64,000 bases of DNA, from contig NZ_RWIN01000089.1 of assembly GCF_009761815.1 (NCBI RefSeq), positions 62,001 to 126,000 of the forward strand, written 5' to 3'. A program made the translations under genes and the position numbers. The DNA is from Pseudomonas sp. PB120. Lineage in GTDB: Bacteria > Pseudomonadota > Gammaproteobacteria > Pseudomonadales > Pseudomonadaceae. Of the stretch, positions 49,263 through 59,553 are shown piece by piece. How positions within the stretch are numbered: position 1 is the stretch's first letter; the number at the start of each line of letters is the position of its first letter. Below the pieces are notes generated by a model. That model saw nothing but the letters and a program-made list of their open reading frames with translations, ran no database searches and was not told the DNA's origin.

Positions 49263-49904
49263 ATGTACTTGACGCCTCAGCACGTATTGCTTGCCGGAGC
49301 CACCGGATTGACCGGTGAACGCTTGCTTGATCGCCTGCTCAATGAGCCGACGATTTCAAGGGTATTGGCACCCTCGCGCCGACCACTCGCCAAGCACCCT
49401 CACCTGGAAAACCCGGTCGGCGACCCGGCCGTGTTCCTGCCGCAACTGAACGGTCGCGTCGACATCGCTTACTGCTGCCTCGGCACCACCATCAAGCAAG
49501 CCGGCTCGGAAGAGGCGTTTCGCGCGGTGGACCTGGACATGGTAGTGGCTTTCGCCAAACGCGCGCGGGAAATGGGCGCGCGGCATCTGATCGTGATCAG
49601 TGCCCTGGGCGCCGATCGCCGATCTTCGGTGTTCTACAACCGGGTCAAAGGTGAGATGGAATACGCCTTGCGGGCACAGGACTGGCCGCAACTGACCATT
49701 TGCCGGCCTTCCCTGTTACTGGGCGAACGCCTCGAGCCGCGTACCGCCGAACAGCTCGTCGGACCATTGTCCCGATTGATCCCTGGCAAATACCGCGGCA
49801 TCGAAGCCTGCCAGCTCGCCCGCGCCATGTGGCGCCTGGCGCTGGAAGAGCAGGATGGGGTGCGGATTGTCGAGTCGGATGAGTTGCGCAAGCTCGGCAA
49901 GTAA
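49263..49904 (+). CDS. NAD(P)-binding Rossmann protein
   Basis: 213 residues, SDR-atypical family related to HTATIP2/YbjT-like proteins: [18 protein letters not shown] nucleotide loop, [40 protein letters not shown] with the Tyr/Lys pair. No substrate can be named. Probably co-transcribed with the C13 lipoprotein gene. Confidence 0.88.
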   Translation: MYLTPQHVLLAGATGLTGERLLDRLLNEPTISRVLAPSRRPLAKHPHLENPVGDPAVFLPQLNGRVDIAYCCLGTTIKQAGSEEAFRAVDLDMVVAFAKRAREMGARHLIVISALGADRRSSVFYNRVKGEMEYALRAQDWPQLTICRPSLLLGERLEPRTAEQLVGPLSRLIPGKYRGIEACQLARAMWRLALEEQDGVRIVESDELRKLGK

Positions 49905-49906
49905 CA

Positions 49907-49997
49907 TGTGGCGAGGGAGCTTGCTCCCGTTGGACTGCGCAGCAGTCCTTTTTGGGGCCGCTTCGCAGCCCAGCGGGAGCAAGCTCCCTCGCCACAA
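49907..49997. repeat. REPIN, family B
   Basis: TGTGGCGAGGGAGCTTGCTCCCGTTGG and CAGCGGGAGCAAGCTCCCTCGCCACA with short inner stems. It starts 3 bases after the stop of the gene at 49263, between convergent genes. Confidence 0.92.
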
Positions 49998-50012
49998 AAG
50001 CCTCTTTGATTC

Positions 50013-50297
50013 CTACAAACCACCCGTCGCCTGAAAACTCACGCCTATCACCGTCAGCACCGACAACGGCAACAGCAGCGTATCGAGCAACGCGCTGGCC
50101 GGAAGGTCAACGCCAGGATAGCTCGGCGCTTCAGCACCGAAACGGTCCATGGCACAACAGCCGCCGTTCATCGCGTACAAATCCAGCCGGGTCCCCGAAT
50201 ACACCACCGGCGCCCCGGGCTTGGCGGCATCGAGCGTGCGCGCCGTGGCGCAACCCGCGAGTTGCACCGCCAGCGCCACCACCAGCAGCTTATTCAT
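50013..50297 (-). CDS. YceK/YidQ family lipoprotein
   Basis: 94 residues. Lipobox LAGC-A with Cys near 16. DUF1375 features: [38 protein letters not shown]. An envelope lipoprotein of unknown role. Its ATG overlaps the end of ubiX by 8 bases. Confidence 0.88.
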   Translation of the reverse strand: MNKLLVVALAVQLAGCATARTLDAAKPGAPVVYSGTRLDLYAMNGGCCAMDRFGAEAPSYPGVDLPASALLDTLLLPLSVLTVIGVSFQATGGL

Positions 50298-50922
50298 CGC
50301 TGGTCAGATGGTGCTCGCCCCAGCGCGGCAGCATGTCCTGGGGAATGTTCAGCACATTGAGAATCCGCGCCACCACGAAGTCGATCAGGTCGTCGATGGT
50401 TTGCGGCTGATGATAGAAACCGGGCGAGGCCGGCAAAATCGTCACGCCCATGTTCGACAACTTGAGCATGTGCTCCAGATGGATGCTCGAATACGGCGCT
50501 TCACGCGGCACCAGAATCAACTGGCGGCGCTCCTTCAAAGTGACGTCGGCGGCGCGCTCGATCAGGTTGTTGCACGCACCGGTCGCGATCGCCGACAACG
50601 TGCCGGTGGAGCAAGGCACCACCACCATCGCCGCCGGCGCCCCGGAGCCCGAGGCCACGGGCGACATCCAGTCTTCCTTGCCGTACACCCGAATCTGCCC
50701 GGCGGCAGCGCCGGTGTATTCGGTGAGGAAGGCCTGCATCATCTGCGGCTTGGGTGGCAGCGTGACGTCCGTCTCGGTGGCCATCACCAGTTGCGCGGCC
50801 TTGGAGATCAGGAAGTGCACTTCGCGATCTTCACGCACCAGGCAGTCGAGCAAGCGCAAACCGTACTGCGCGCCGGAAGCGCCGGTCATCGCCAGCGTGA
50901 TGCGCTCCGGACCGTTGTTCAT
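50290..50922 (-). CDS. ubiX: Flavin prenyltransferase UbiX
   Basis: 210 residues. Makes prenylated FMN for the UbiD decarboxylase in ubiquinone synthesis. Motifs: [60 protein letters not shown]. The ATG at 50922 overlaps the mpl stop (ATGA). Confidence 0.95.
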   Translation of the reverse strand: MNNGPERITLAMTGASGAQYGLRLLDCLVREDREVHFLISKAAQLVMATETDVTLPPKPQMMQAFLTEYTGAAAGQIRVYGKEDWMSPVASGSGAPAAMVVVPCSTGTLSAIATGACNNLIERAADVTLKERRQLILVPREAPYSSIHLEHMLKLSNMGVTILPASPGFYHQPQTIDDLIDFVVARILNVLNIPQDMLPRWGEHHLTSDE

Positions 50923-52268
50923 TGCAGCGCCTCGGCGAGTTTGCCGTGCAGGCCGCCGAAGCCACCGTTGCTCATGATCACCACGTGGGTGCCGGGCTGG
51001 GCCTGGCTTTTCACGCGTTCGATGATGCCTTCCAGCGAATCGCTGACGATCGACGGCACCGTGCACAGCGCGGCAGTGCCCGCCAGATCCCAGCCAAGGT
51101 TGGCCGGTGCGTACCAGATCACCTGGTCGGCATCGACCACGCTTTCCGGCAAACCGTCACGGTGAGCGCCGAGCTTCATGGAGTTGGAGCGCGGTTCGAT
51201 GATCGCTATCAACGGCGCGTCGCCGATGCGTTTGCGCAAGCCATCCAGGGTGGTGGCAATGGCCGTCGGGTGGTGAGCGAAGTCGTCATAAATGGTGATG
51301 CCACGAACTTCCGCGACTTTCTCCATGCGGCGTTTCACGCTTTTGAAAGCGCTCAGCGCGGCGATGCCCATGGAGGGTACAACCCCCACATGGCGAGCCG
51401 CCGCCAAGGTGGCCAGGGCGTTGGCGACGTTGTGCTGACCGGTCATGTCCCAGTCGACCACGCCTTGAGCAACACCTTCGAACATCACTTCGAATTTAGA
51501 GCCGTCCTCGCTGAGCAGTTTGACCTGCCACTGACCGCCGGCACCGGTGGTTTGCACCGGGGTCCAGCAACCCATCTCGATCACACGCTGCAAGGCCGGT
51601 TCGGTGGTCGGGTGGATCACCAGCCCTTCACTCGGGATGGTGCGCACCAAATGGTGGAACTGCCGCTCGATGGCAGGCAGATCGGGGAATATGTCGGCGT
51701 GATCGTACTCCAGGTTATTCAGGATCGCCGTGCGCGGGCGGTAATGGACAAACTTGGAACGCTTGTCGAAGAACGCGCTGTCGTACTCGTCGGCTTCGAT
51801 CACGAAAAACGGCGTACCGCCCAAGCGGGCCGACACGGAGAAATTCTGTGGCACGCCGCCGATCAGGAAACCCGGGCTCATGCCCGCGTGTTCCAGCACC
51901 CAGGCGAGCATACTGCTGGTGGTGGTTTTGCCGTGCGTACCGGCAACCGCCAGCACCCAGCGACCTTGCAGCACGTGATCCGCCAGCCATTGCGGGCCGG
52001 AGACGTACGGCAGGCCTTTGTTCAATACGTATTCGACCGCCGGGTTGCCGCGGGACATGGCGTTGCCGATGACGACCAGGTCCGGAGCCGGATCGAGCTG
52101 GGCGGGATCGTAACCCTGGGTCAATTCAATGCCCTGCGCCTCGAGCTGGGTGCTCATCGGCGGATAGACGTTGGCATCGGAGCCGGTCACGTGATGGCCC
52201 AGCTCTTTGGCCAAGACCGCCATCGAACCCATGAAAGTGCCGCAGATACCCAGAATATGAATGTGCAT
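50919..52268 (-). CDS. mpl: Murein peptide ligase Mpl
   Basis: 449 residues from [14 protein letters not shown]. Attaches recycled L-Ala-D-Glu-meso-DAP to UDP-MurNAc. Mur-ligase ATP loop [30 protein letters not shown] and [10 protein letters not shown] are intact. First gene of mpl-ubiX-yceK; an extended frame upstream is not conserved. Confidence 0.96.
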   Translation of the reverse strand: MHIHILGICGTFMGSMAVLAKELGHHVTGSDANVYPPMSTQLEAQGIELTQGYDPAQLDPAPDLVVIGNAMSRGNPAVEYVLNKGLPYVSGPQWLADHVLQGRWVLAVAGTHGKTTTSSMLAWVLEHAGMSPGFLIGGVPQNFSVSARLGGTPFFVIEADEYDSAFFDKRSKFVHYRPRTAILNNLEYDHADIFPDLPAIERQFHHLVRTIPSEGLVIHPTTEPALQRVIEMGCWTPVQTTGAGGQWQVKLLSEDGSKFEVMFEGVAQGVVDWDMTGQHNVANALATLAAARHVGVVPSMGIAALSAFKSVKRRMEKVAEVRGITIYDDFAHHPTAIATTLDGLRKRIGDAPLIAIIEPRSNSMKLGAHRDGLPESVVDADQVIWYAPANLGWDLAGTAALCTVPSIVSDSLEGIIERVKSQAQPGTHVVIMSNGGFGGLHGKLAEALQ

Positions 52269-52338
52269 AGTCGACCTCGTAAAACATGGCCGCAGGTTAG
52301 CGTAGGGAGGGGAAAATCGCACTCTTTAGCTGATTTTC

Positions 52339-52429
52339 TGTGGCGAGGAGCTTGCTCCCGCTGGGCCGCGCAGCGGCCCCATATTACGACTGCTGCGCAG
52401 CCGAGCGGGAGCAAGCTCCCTCGCCACAG
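52339..52429. repeat. REPIN, family B, with one-base deletion
   Basis: Left arm reads GGCGAGGAGCTTGCTCCC (one G missing from GAGGGAG); right arm GCGGGAGCAAGCTCCCTCGCCACA is complete. Ends 8 bases before the eatR stop. Confidence 0.9.
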
Positions 52430-52436
52430 AAGCGGT

Positions 52437-54350
52437 TTAGCGAGCGATGCCGTGTTTACGCAGTTTCCTGTAGAGAGTGTTACGACTGACGCCAAGCTGT
52501 TCTGCGGTATGGGTCATGTGCCAACGGGTTTGCTCCAGTGCATTGAGCAACGCCAGCCGCTCGGCATCTTCCAACGGATGCTCCGACGGTGCTTCAACAG
52601 CCACAGCCGGCGCTGGTGGGGCCTGACGAATCATCGCCGGCAAATCCTCCAACCCAATCCGTCCGCCGTCGCACAACGCCGCCAAGGTCCGAAGCACATT
52701 GCGCAACTGGCGAACGTTCCCCGGCCACGCGAAGCCCAATAAAGCCTGGCGGGCCGGCTCATCAATCAGCACCGTTTCCCCGCCCGCTTCTTCAGCCAGC
52801 AAAAAATCGAGCAACCGGGATTTGTCAGTACGCTCGCGCAACGCCGGCAGCGCCACCTCCAACCCATTGAGCCGGTAATACAAATCCTCGCGAAAACTAC
52901 CGTCCTGCACCCGCCCCAGCAAATTGCGGTGGGTGGCGCTGATGATCCGCACATTGACCGGTTCCGGCTCACCGCCGATCGGCACCACCTGACGGTCTTC
53001 CAGCACCCGCAACAACCGGGTTTGCAACGCCAGCGGCATGTCACCGATTTCATCAAGGAACAACGTGCCACCATCGGCCTGCTGCAACTTGCCGCGCATG
53101 CCTTCCTTGCGCGCGCCGGTAAAGCTGCCGCCGCGGTAACCGAACAGTTCGCTCTCGATCAGGCTTTCAGGAATCGCCGCGCAATTGAGGGCAACGAAGG
53201 CTTTTTCGGCGCGCTGGCTGGCCTGATGCACGGCTTTGGCGAAGGCCTCTTTGCCGGACCCGGTTTCGCCGTTGATCAACAGCGGCACGTCCCGTTCAAA
53301 GACGCGCAAGGACTTGCGGAAATCCTCCTGCAACGCCGGATCACCAATGCAGATGCCTGATAAATGAGGACGTTCGCCCCTTGCCGGGCTTTGAACCACC
53401 GGCATCGGGATGCTGCGCGGCTGGCCCCGCAGCACCGCAAACAGGCCGCGTCCGTCGCGCGTCCGTAATGGCCAACTGGCGCTCGCGTTGACACTGGCGC
53501 GGCCGAGCAACTCATCCAGCGAGCAATCGAAAAATGCCTCCACCGGTTTGCCCAGCAGCCCGCCGCGAATATGCCCCAACAGGTTCAGCGCACTCTGATT
53601 GACGGCGCTGATCCGCCCTTCCCCGTCGAAGGCCAGCAGCCCTTCGCTGAACAGCCCCACGGACTCAGCCTGCAAGTGAAAACGCAGCAACCATTGATTG
53701 TCGAAATAACGCAGGAAATAGCAGCTCTCGATCATCTTCGCCGACAGATTGACCAAGGCCATGGTGTGAAACTGGCTCTGACGCGACACATCGTGCCGCG
53801 CCGAGGAAACATCGAGCACGGCCAGCAGTTCGCCGTGCGGGTCGAACACCGGGCTTGCCGAGCAGGTCAGGCCGGTATGGCGACCGCGAAAATGTTCATC
53901 CTGGTGAATGGTCAGCGATTGCCGCTCCACCAGGCATGTGCCGATGCCGTTGGTGCCTTCGCAGGCCTCGCTCCAGTCGGCGCCAAGCCAGAGGCCGGCG
54001 CGCTCGAAAATCTTCCGTTCGGCGGGGGCCGTGACGCAATTGAGGATCACCCCCCGCGCGTCGGTCAGCAGCACCGCGTGGCCCGCGCCGGAGAGTTGCT
54101 GATGCAGACTGGCCATTTCGTTGCCGGCGATGTGCAGTACTTGCTGCAAGCGCTCGCGGCTTTCCAGCACGCGGCCGTGTTCCAGCACCGTCGGCGCAAT
54201 GGTGAGGGCCGGGTCGAGGTGATAGTCCTCAAGACAACGCAGCCAGGAGCGGGCAATCGACGGGTCGCTACCGGGGCCATGCAGATGGGATTTACCTTGC
54301 GTGACGGTCAGGACTTGCTGGGCATGGCGACTCAAATGGTTGTCGTGCAT
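52437..54350 (-). CDS. eatR: Sigma-54 activator of ethanolamine catabolism (EatR/AcoR type)
   Basis: 637 residues. N-terminal GAF-type sensor (about 60-215), a PAS-like segment, AAA+ domain with Walker A GETGSGKEAFAKAV and Walker B TLFLDEIGDMP, and a C-terminal Fis HTH (AEQLGVSRNTLYRKLRKHGI). The sigma-54 contact loop is GSFTGA rather than GAFTGA. In P. aeruginosa the orthologue EatR (PA4021) activates the ethanolamine genes with RpoN. Here it is divergent from the aldehyde dehydrogenase, with a -24/-12 site and inverted repeat between them. Confidence 0.9.
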   Translation of the reverse strand: MHDNHLSRHAQQVLTVTQGKSHLHGPGSDPSIARSWLRCLEDYHLDPALTIAPTVLEHGRVLESRERLQQVLHIAGNEMASLHQQLSGAGHAVLLTDARGVILNCVTAPAERKIFERAGLWLGADWSEACEGTNGIGTCLVERQSLTIHQDEHFRGRHTGLTCSASPVFDPHGELLAVLDVSSARHDVSRQSQFHTMALVNLSAKMIESCYFLRYFDNQWLLRFHLQAESVGLFSEGLLAFDGEGRISAVNQSALNLLGHIRGGLLGKPVEAFFDCSLDELLGRASVNASASWPLRTRDGRGLFAVLRGQPRSIPMPVVQSPARGERPHLSGICIGDPALQEDFRKSLRVFERDVPLLINGETGSGKEAFAKAVHQASQRAEKAFVALNCAAIPESLIESELFGYRGGSFTGARKEGMRGKLQQADGGTLFLDEIGDMPLALQTRLLRVLEDRQVVPIGGEPEPVNVRIISATHRNLLGRVQDGSFREDLYYRLNGLEVALPALRERTDKSRLLDFLLAEEAGGETVLIDEPARQALLGFAWPGNVRQLRNVLRTLAALCDGGRIGLEDLPAMIRQAPPAPAVAVEAPSEHPLEDAERLALLNALEQTRWHMTHTAEQLGVSRNTLYRKLRKHGIAR

Positions 54351-54407
54351 TTCTTATTATTCTCCCGAAAACCGTGCTGCCCCGCTAAAAGAGGCTGACA
54401 CACACCT

Positions 54408-54519
54408 TGTGGCGAGGGAGCTTGCTCCCGCTCGAGTGCGAAGCGCTCGCCAGATTTGTTGCGGCTAACATTTTGGGGGCCGCTTCGCAGCCCAGCGGGA
54501 GCAAGCTCCCTCGCCACAG
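54408..54519. repeat. REPIN, family B
   Basis: TGTGGCGAGGGAGCTTGCTCCCGCTCG with inner stem GAGTGCGAAGCGCTC, then CAGCGGGAGCAAGCTCCCTCGCCACA. Confidence 0.92.
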
Positions 54520-54614
54520 CGGAATATCCAGTGGCTACGTTGGCCGAGCATCCTCCAGCCTGGCCGGCATTGCAATGCTGGCAAGACCGAGCAGTCAGCC
54601 GCTGTGCCACAAGC

Positions 54615-54641
54615 GGTACAAAGTGTCACCTGGGCTGTACC
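54615..54641. promoter_or_regulatory. Candidate EatR upstream activating site
   Basis: GGTACA (54615-54620) and TGTACC (54636-54641) are exact inverse repeats separated by 15 bases, about 75 bases upstream of the -24 element, a normal place for an enhancer-binding protein. Confidence 0.45.
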
Positions 54642-54716
54642 AAAACCGTTGCAGGCGACCTCCACCCGTCCGACAAAAATCGCGCAAGGCCTTGATTTGC
54701 CTGACCTGCAAGGCAG

Positions 54717-54732
54717 TGGCCCAACCTTTGCT
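54717..54732 (+). promoter_or_regulatory. Sigma-54 (-24/-12) promoter of the aldehyde dehydrogenase gene
   Basis: TGGCCCAACCTTTGCT: GG and GC are 10 bases apart, matching TGGCACG-N4-TTGCW except for the A and G of the -24 part. 64 bases lie between it and the ATG. Confidence 0.75.
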
Positions 54733-54796
54733 CTACGCTTATAGCAAGCGCACATGCGCTCTCCCTTATAAACACAAGAGCCAAGGAGAAAACACC

Positions 54797-56317
54797 ATGC
54801 GTTACGCTCACCCCGGTACTGAAGGCGCTATCGTTTCGTTCAAGAGTAAATACGGTAACTACATCGGCGGCGAGTTCGTCGCGCCTGTCAAAGGTCAGTA
54901 CTTCACCAATACTTCGCCAGTCAACGGCCAACCTATTGCCGAATTCCCACGCTCCTCGGCCGAAGACATCGACAAGGCCCTGGACGCTGCCCACGCGGCG
55001 GCTGATGCCTGGGGCGCCACGTCCGCCCAGGCGCGCTCGCTGGTGCTGCTGAAAATCGCCGACCGCATCGAACAGAACCTGGAACTGCTGGCGATCACCG
55101 AATCCTGGGATAACGGCAAGGCCGTTCGCGAAACCCTCAATGCCGACATCCCGTTGGCCGCTGACCACTTCCGCTACTTCGCCGGTTGCATCCGCGCGCA
55201 GGAAGGCAGCGCTGCAGAGATCGACGGCAACACCGTGGCTTATCACATCCATGAACCCCTGGGCGTGGTCGGGCAGATCATCCCGTGGAACTTCCCGATC
55301 CTGATGGCCGCCTGGAAACTGGCCCCGGCGCTGGCGGCCGGCAACTGTGTGGTGCTCAAGCCTGCCGAACAGACGCCGCTGGGCATTACCGTGCTCGTCG
55401 AGCTGATCGGCGATTTGCTGCCGCCGGGCGTGCTCAACATTGTCCAAGGCTTCGGCAAAGAAGCCGGCGAGGCCCTGGCCACCAGTAAACGTATCGCCAA
55501 GATCGCCTTCACCGGCTCGACCCCGGTTGGCTCGCACATCATGAAATGCGCAGCCGAAAACATCATTCCGTCCACCGTGGAGCTGGGTGGCAAATCGCCG
55601 AACATCTTCTTCGAAGACATCATGAAAGCCGAACCGACCTTCATCGAAAAAGCCGCTGAAGGCCTGGTGCTGGCGTTCTTCAACCAGGGCGAAGTCTGCA
55701 CCTGCCCTTCCCGCGCCCTGGTGCAGGAATCGATCTACGACGAATTCATGCAAGTGGTGATGAAGAAAGTCCTGCAGATCAAACGTGGCGACCCGCTGGA
55801 CACCGACACTATGGTTGGCGCCCAAGCCTCCGAGCAGCAATTTGACAAGATTCTTTCGTACCTGGAAATCGCCAAGGGCGAAGGCGCCGAGCTGCTGACC
55901 GGCGGCAAGGTTGAAAAACTCGAGGGCAACCTGGCGACCGGGTATTACATCCAGCCGACCCTGCTCAAGGGCACCAACAAAATGCGCGTGTTCCAGGAAG
56001 AAATCTTTGGCCCGGTGGTGAGCATCACTACGTTCAAGGACGAAGCCGAAGCCCTGGCCATCGCCAACGACACGGAGTTCGGCCTCGGTGCCGGCCTCTG
56101 GACCCGCGACATCAACCGCGCCTATCGCATGGGCCGCGCCATCAAGGCCGGGCGCGTGTGGACCAACTGCTACCACCTGTACCCGGCGCATGCCGCGTTC
56201 GGTGGTTACAAGAAGTCCGGCGTCGGCCGTGAAACCCACAAGATGATGCTCGATCACTATCAGCAGACCAAAAACCTGCTGGTGAGCTACGACATCAATC
56301 CGTTGGGGTTCTTCTAA
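54797..56317 (+). CDS. exaC: NAD+ aldehyde dehydrogenase (ExaC-like, acetaldehyde)
   Basis: 506 residues from [15 protein letters not shown], with AAGGAG 8 bases upstream. Tetrameric ALDH: catalytic Cys in [16 protein letters not shown], Glu in [14 protein letters not shown], cofactor loop [11 protein letters not shown]. Oxidises the acetaldehyde released by EutBC to acetate, inferred from operon context and P. aeruginosa PA4022. The double-Cys CTC motif is typical of this subfamily. Confidence 0.9.
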   Translation: MRYAHPGTEGAIVSFKSKYGNYIGGEFVAPVKGQYFTNTSPVNGQPIAEFPRSSAEDIDKALDAAHAAADAWGATSAQARSLVLLKIADRIEQNLELLAITESWDNGKAVRETLNADIPLAADHFRYFAGCIRAQEGSAAEIDGNTVAYHIHEPLGVVGQIIPWNFPILMAAWKLAPALAAGNCVVLKPAEQTPLGITVLVELIGDLLPPGVLNIVQGFGKEAGEALATSKRIAKIAFTGSTPVGSHIMKCAAENIIPSTVELGGKSPNIFFEDIMKAEPTFIEKAAEGLVLAFFNQGEVCTCPSRALVQESIYDEFMQVVMKKVLQIKRGDPLDTDTMVGAQASEQQFDKILSYLEIAKGEGAELLTGGKVEKLEGNLATGYYIQPTLLKGTNKMRVFQEEIFGPVVSITTFKDEAEALAIANDTEFGLGAGLWTRDINRAYRMGRAIKAGRVWTNCYHLYPAHAAFGGYKKSGVGRETHKMMLDHYQQTKNLLVSYDINPLGFF

Positions 56318-56324
56318 AACCCGG

Positions 56325-56352
56325 GGGCGATGCGGGTAACCCTGCGTCGCCC
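56325..56352 (+). terminator. Terminator-like hairpin after exaC
   Basis: GGGCGATGCGGG and CCCTGCGTCGCCC pair with one bulge and one wobble around TAA; followed by TTCAC, so no strong T-run. Confidence 0.5.
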
Positions 56353-56360
56353 TTCACATT

Positions 56361-56461
56361 GCCATCGCGAGCAGGCTCGCTCCCACAGGGGATCTGTGGT
56401 GAATCCACATAGGTGGGCAGACAGACGTCCCCTGTGGGAGTGAGCCTGCTCGCGATGGCGT
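56361..56461. repeat. REPIN, family A
   Basis: GCCATCGCGAGCAGGCTCGCTCCCACAGG and CCTGTGGGAGTGAGCCTGCTCGCGATGGC. Ends 35 bases before the permease promoter. Confidence 0.92.
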
Positions 56462-56495
56462 CCTCAATGACTCACTAAAAATCGCCCTGCCGCTC

Positions 56496-56511
56496 TGGCA
56501 CGGGCTTTGCC
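56496..56511 (+). promoter_or_regulatory. Sigma-54 (-24/-12) promoter of the ethanolamine permease gene
   Basis: TGGCACGGGCTTTGCC matches the consensus TGGCACG-N4-TTGC at every specified position. 72 bases before the ATG. Confidence 0.88.
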
Positions 56512-56583
56512 TGCCCGCTTTACCCGCAAATGCAGTTCCCGACAGTCCAACAGATCAAACAATAAAAAAGACAGCGAGGACTT

Positions 56584-57954
56584 ATGACTTCTTCTACACA
56601 GCTCAAACCCACACTCGGCACCCTGCATCTATGGGGCATTGCCGTCGGCCTGGTGATTTCCGGCGAGTATTTCGGCTGGAGTTACGGCTGGGGCACCGCA
56701 GGCACACTGGGTTTCCTCGTCACCGCGTTAATGGTGGCGACGATGTACACCTGCTTCATCTTCAGCTTCACCGAGTTGACCACCGCCATTCCCCACGCGG
56801 GCGGGCCGTTTGCCTACAGTCGGCGGGCCTTTGGGGAAAAAGGCGGCCTGATCGCTGGCATCGCCACCCTGATCGAATTCGTCTTTGCGCCCCCGGCGAT
56901 TGCCATGGCCATCGGCGCCTACCTCAACGTGCAATACCCGGAGCTTGACCCCAAGATCGCCGCCGTTGGTGCGTATTTTGTGTTCATGACCCTTAATATT
57001 CTTGGCGTCAGCATCGCCGCCACCTTCGAATTGGTGGTCACTGTACTGGCCGTTGCCGAATTGCTGGTGTTCATGGGCGTGGTGGCGCCGGGCTTCAGTT
57101 TCAGTAATTTCGTTCTCAATGGCTGGTCGGGCTCCAACGAATTCACCCTGGCATCGATACCCGGCATCTTTGCGGCGATCCCGTTTGCAATCTGGTTCTT
57201 CCTCGCCATTGAAGGCGCAGCCATGGCGGCCGAGGAAGCCAAGGACCCGAAACGCACGATTCCCAAGGCCTATGTCAGCGGCATCCTGACCCTGGTGTTC
57301 CTGGCCATCGGTGTGATGGTGATGGCGGGCGGCGTTGGCGACTGGCGTCAGCTGTCGAACATCAACGACCCGCTGCCCCAGGCGATGAAAGCGGTGGTCG
57401 GCAATAACTCAAGCTGGATGCACATGCTGGTCTGGATCGGCCTGTTCGGGCTGGTGGCGAGTTTCCACGGGATCATCCTCGGCTACTCGCGGCAGTTCTT
57501 TGCGCTGGCCCGCGCCGGCTACCTGCCGCGCTCCTTGGCCAAACTGTCACGCTTCCAGACCCCGCACCGTGCGATTCTGGCGGGCGGCGTGATCGGCATC
57601 GCGGCCATTTACAGCGATGGCCTGGTCAACCTGCAAGGCATGACCCTGACGGCGGCGATGATCACCATGTCGGTATTCGGCGCCATCGTGATGTACATCA
57701 TCAGTATGCTGAGCCTGTTCAAGCTGCGTAAAACCGAGCCGAACCTGGAACGTACCTTCCGTGCGCCGGGCTACCCGATTGTGCCGGGGATCGCGTTGTT
57801 CCTGGCGGTGGTCTGCCTGATAGCGATGGCCTGGTTCAATACGCTGATCGGTTGTGTGTTCCTCGGTTTCATGGCGGCCGGCTACCTGTATTTCCAACTG
57901 ACCGCCAAGCAGCGCTTCGATGCGCCGGCGGATGCGATGCTCGAAGGCGCCTGA
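56584..57954 (+). CDS. eat: Ethanolamine permease (APC superfamily)
   Basis: 456 residues, about twelve membrane helices. APC transporter with the helix-1 unwound motif VISGEYFGWSYGW, PHAGGPFAYSRRAFG and the FFLAIEGAAMAAEEAKDPKRTIPKA signature. Imports ethanolamine ahead of EutBC. RBS GCGAGGA before the ATG. Confidence 0.92.
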   Translation: MTSSTQLKPTLGTLHLWGIAVGLVISGEYFGWSYGWGTAGTLGFLVTALMVATMYTCFIFSFTELTTAIPHAGGPFAYSRRAFGEKGGLIAGIATLIEFVFAPPAIAMAIGAYLNVQYPELDPKIAAVGAYFVFMTLNILGVSIAATFELVVTVLAVAELLVFMGVVAPGFSFSNFVLNGWSGSNEFTLASIPGIFAAIPFAIWFFLAIEGAAMAAEEAKDPKRTIPKAYVSGILTLVFLAIGVMVMAGGVGDWRQLSNINDPLPQAMKAVVGNNSSWMHMLVWIGLFGLVASFHGIILGYSRQFFALARAGYLPRSLAKLSRFQTPHRAILAGGVIGIAAIYSDGLVNLQGMTLTAAMITMSVFGAIVMYIISMLSLFKLRKTEPNLERTFRAPGYPIVPGIALFLAVVCLIAMAWFNTLIGCVFLGFMAAGYLYFQLTAKQRFDAPADAMLEGA

Positions 57955-58014
57955 GTTGCACCGGCGCCGGGCCCCGTGCCTGGCGCATGCTTTATTGAAG
58001 TGCACACAGCGCCC

Positions 58015-58112
58015 CTGTGGGTGCCAGCCTGCTGGCGATTGCGGTCGGACAGTCAGCATAGATTTTGAATGACACACTCAATCGCCAGCTGGCTGGCTGG
58101 CTGGCTCCCACA
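58015..58112. repeat. Degenerate REPIN, family A relative
   Basis: CCTGTGGGTGCCAGCCTGCTGGCGATTG and CAATCGCCAGCTGGCTGGCTGGCTGGCTCCCACAAGGG are inverse arms; the core is GCCTGCTGGC rather than GAGCCTGCTCGC, and the right arm carries four GGCT units in tandem. Confidence 0.7.
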
Positions 58113-58158
58113 AGGGAATGTCAGTGTAATCAAGACTTCTACACATCAGGAGGCCCCC

Positions 58159-59553
58159 ATGGCCACATTTGCCCACTCCATCGGCGCCCGAACCTACCGT
58201 TTCGAGAGCCTCAAGGAAGTCATGGCCAAGGCCAGTCCGGCACGCTCCGGGGATTTTCTCGCGGGCGTCGCCGCGCTCAATGATGGCGAACGCGTCGCCG
58301 CGCAAATGACCCTGGCTGACATCCCGCTGGCTCACTTCCTACAGGAAGTACTGATTCCCTACGAGGCTGATGAAGTCACCCGGCTGATCATCGACACTCA
58401 CGACAAACAGGCTTTCGCTGCCGTCAGCCACCTCACCGTGGGCGGTTTCCGCGACTGGTTGCTCAGCGATGCCGCCGACGAGCAGAGCCTGCGCGCCCTC
58501 GCCCCCGGCCTGACTCCGGAAATGGCCGCTGCCGTCTCGAAAATCATGCGCGTACAAGACCTGGTGCTGGTGGCGCAGAAAATCCGCGTCATCACGCAAT
58601 TTCGCGGCACGATGGGCCTGCCCGGACGGTTATCCACACGCCTGCAACCCAACCACCCGACCGACGAACCGTCCGGTATCGCCGCGAGCATCCTCGACGG
58701 CCTGCTGTACGGCAACGGCGACGCCATGATCGGCATCAACCCGGCCACCGACAGCATCGCGTCGATCTGCGCCATGCTCGAAATGCTCGACGCGATCATC
58801 CAGCGCTACGAAATTCCTACACAGGCCTGCGTGCTGACCCACGTCACCACGTCCATCGAAGCGATCAATCGTGGCGTGCCACTGGACCTGGTGTTCCAGT
58901 CCATTGCCGGCACCGAAGCGGCCAATGCCAGTTTCGGCATCAACCTCAACGTCTTGCAGGAAGGATACGACGCCGGTTTGAGCCTGAATCGCGGCACGCT
59001 GGGCCAGAATCTGATGTATTTCGAGACCGGCCAAGGCAGTGCCCTTTCAGCCAACGCCCACCACGGCATCGATCAGCAGACCTGCGAAACCCGCGCCTAC
59101 GCCGTGGCGCGACATTTCAAGCCGTTCCTGGTGAATACGGTCGTAGGATTCATCGGCCCGGAATACCTCTACAACGGCAAACAGATCATCCGCGCCGGCC
59201 TGGAAGACCACTTCTGCGGCAAATTGCTGGGCGTGCCGATGGGCTGCGACATCTGTTACACCAACCACGCCGAAGCCGACCAGGACGACATGGATACCCT
59301 GCTGACCCTGCTGGGCGTGGCCGGGATCAACTTCATCATGGGCATCCCCGGTTCCGACGACATCATGCTCAACTACCAGACCACTTCGTTCCACGACGCG
59401 CTCTATGCCCGACAAACCCTGGGCCTCAAGCCCGCGCCGGAATTCGAACAGTGGCTGGCGAGAATGGGCATCTTCACTCAGGCGGACGGCAAGATTCACT
59501 TCGGCGACAGCCTGCCGCCGGCCTTCCGCCAGGCGATGGGGCAATTGGGATGA
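58159..59553 (+). CDS. eutB: Ethanolamine ammonia-lyase large subunit
   Basis: 464 residues from [24 protein letters not shown] at 58147-58152 fixes this ATG rather than the in-frame ATG at 58069 in the repeat. Cobalamin-dependent: splits ethanolamine to acetaldehyde and ammonia with EutC. Substrate/cofactor region [21 protein letters not shown] and MLEMLDAI are conserved. The enzyme needs adenosylcobalamin; no cobalamin genes lie nearby. Stop overlaps eutC. Confidence 0.96.
   Translation: MATFAHSIGARTYRFESLKEVMAKASPARSGDFLAGVAALNDGERVAAQMTLADIPLAHFLQEVLIPYEADEVTRLIIDTHDKQAFAAVSHLTVGGFRDWLLSDAADEQSLRALAPGLTPEMAAAVSKIMRVQDLVLVAQKIRVITQFRGTMGLPGRLSTRLQPNHPTDEPSGIAASILDGLLYGNGDAMIGINPATDSIASICAMLEMLDAIIQRYEIPTQACVLTHVTTSIEAINRGVPLDLVFQSIAGTEAANASFGINLNVLQEGYDAGLSLNRGTLGQNLMYFETGQGSALSANAHHGIDQQTCETRAYAVARHFKPFLVNTVVGFIGPEYLYNGKQIIRAGLEDHFCGKLLGVPMGCDICYTNHAEADQDDMDTLLTLLGVAGINFIMGIPGSDDIMLNYQTTSFHDALYARQTLGLKPAPEFEQWLARMGIFTQADGKIHFGDSLPPAFRQAMGQLG

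Larger units (their letters stand above)
54351..54796 (+). promoter_or_regulatory. Divergent eatR-exaC control region
   Basis: About 450 bases holding a family B REPIN (54408-54519), an inverted repeat (54615-54641), a sigma-54 promoter (54717-54732) and an AAGGAG box (54783-54788). No gene. Confidence 0.75.

Noticed and set aside
57975..57995. Sigma-54 promoter before eutB (TGGCGCATGCTTTATT)
   Set aside because: The -12 part lacks the GC dinucleotide at the required spacing.
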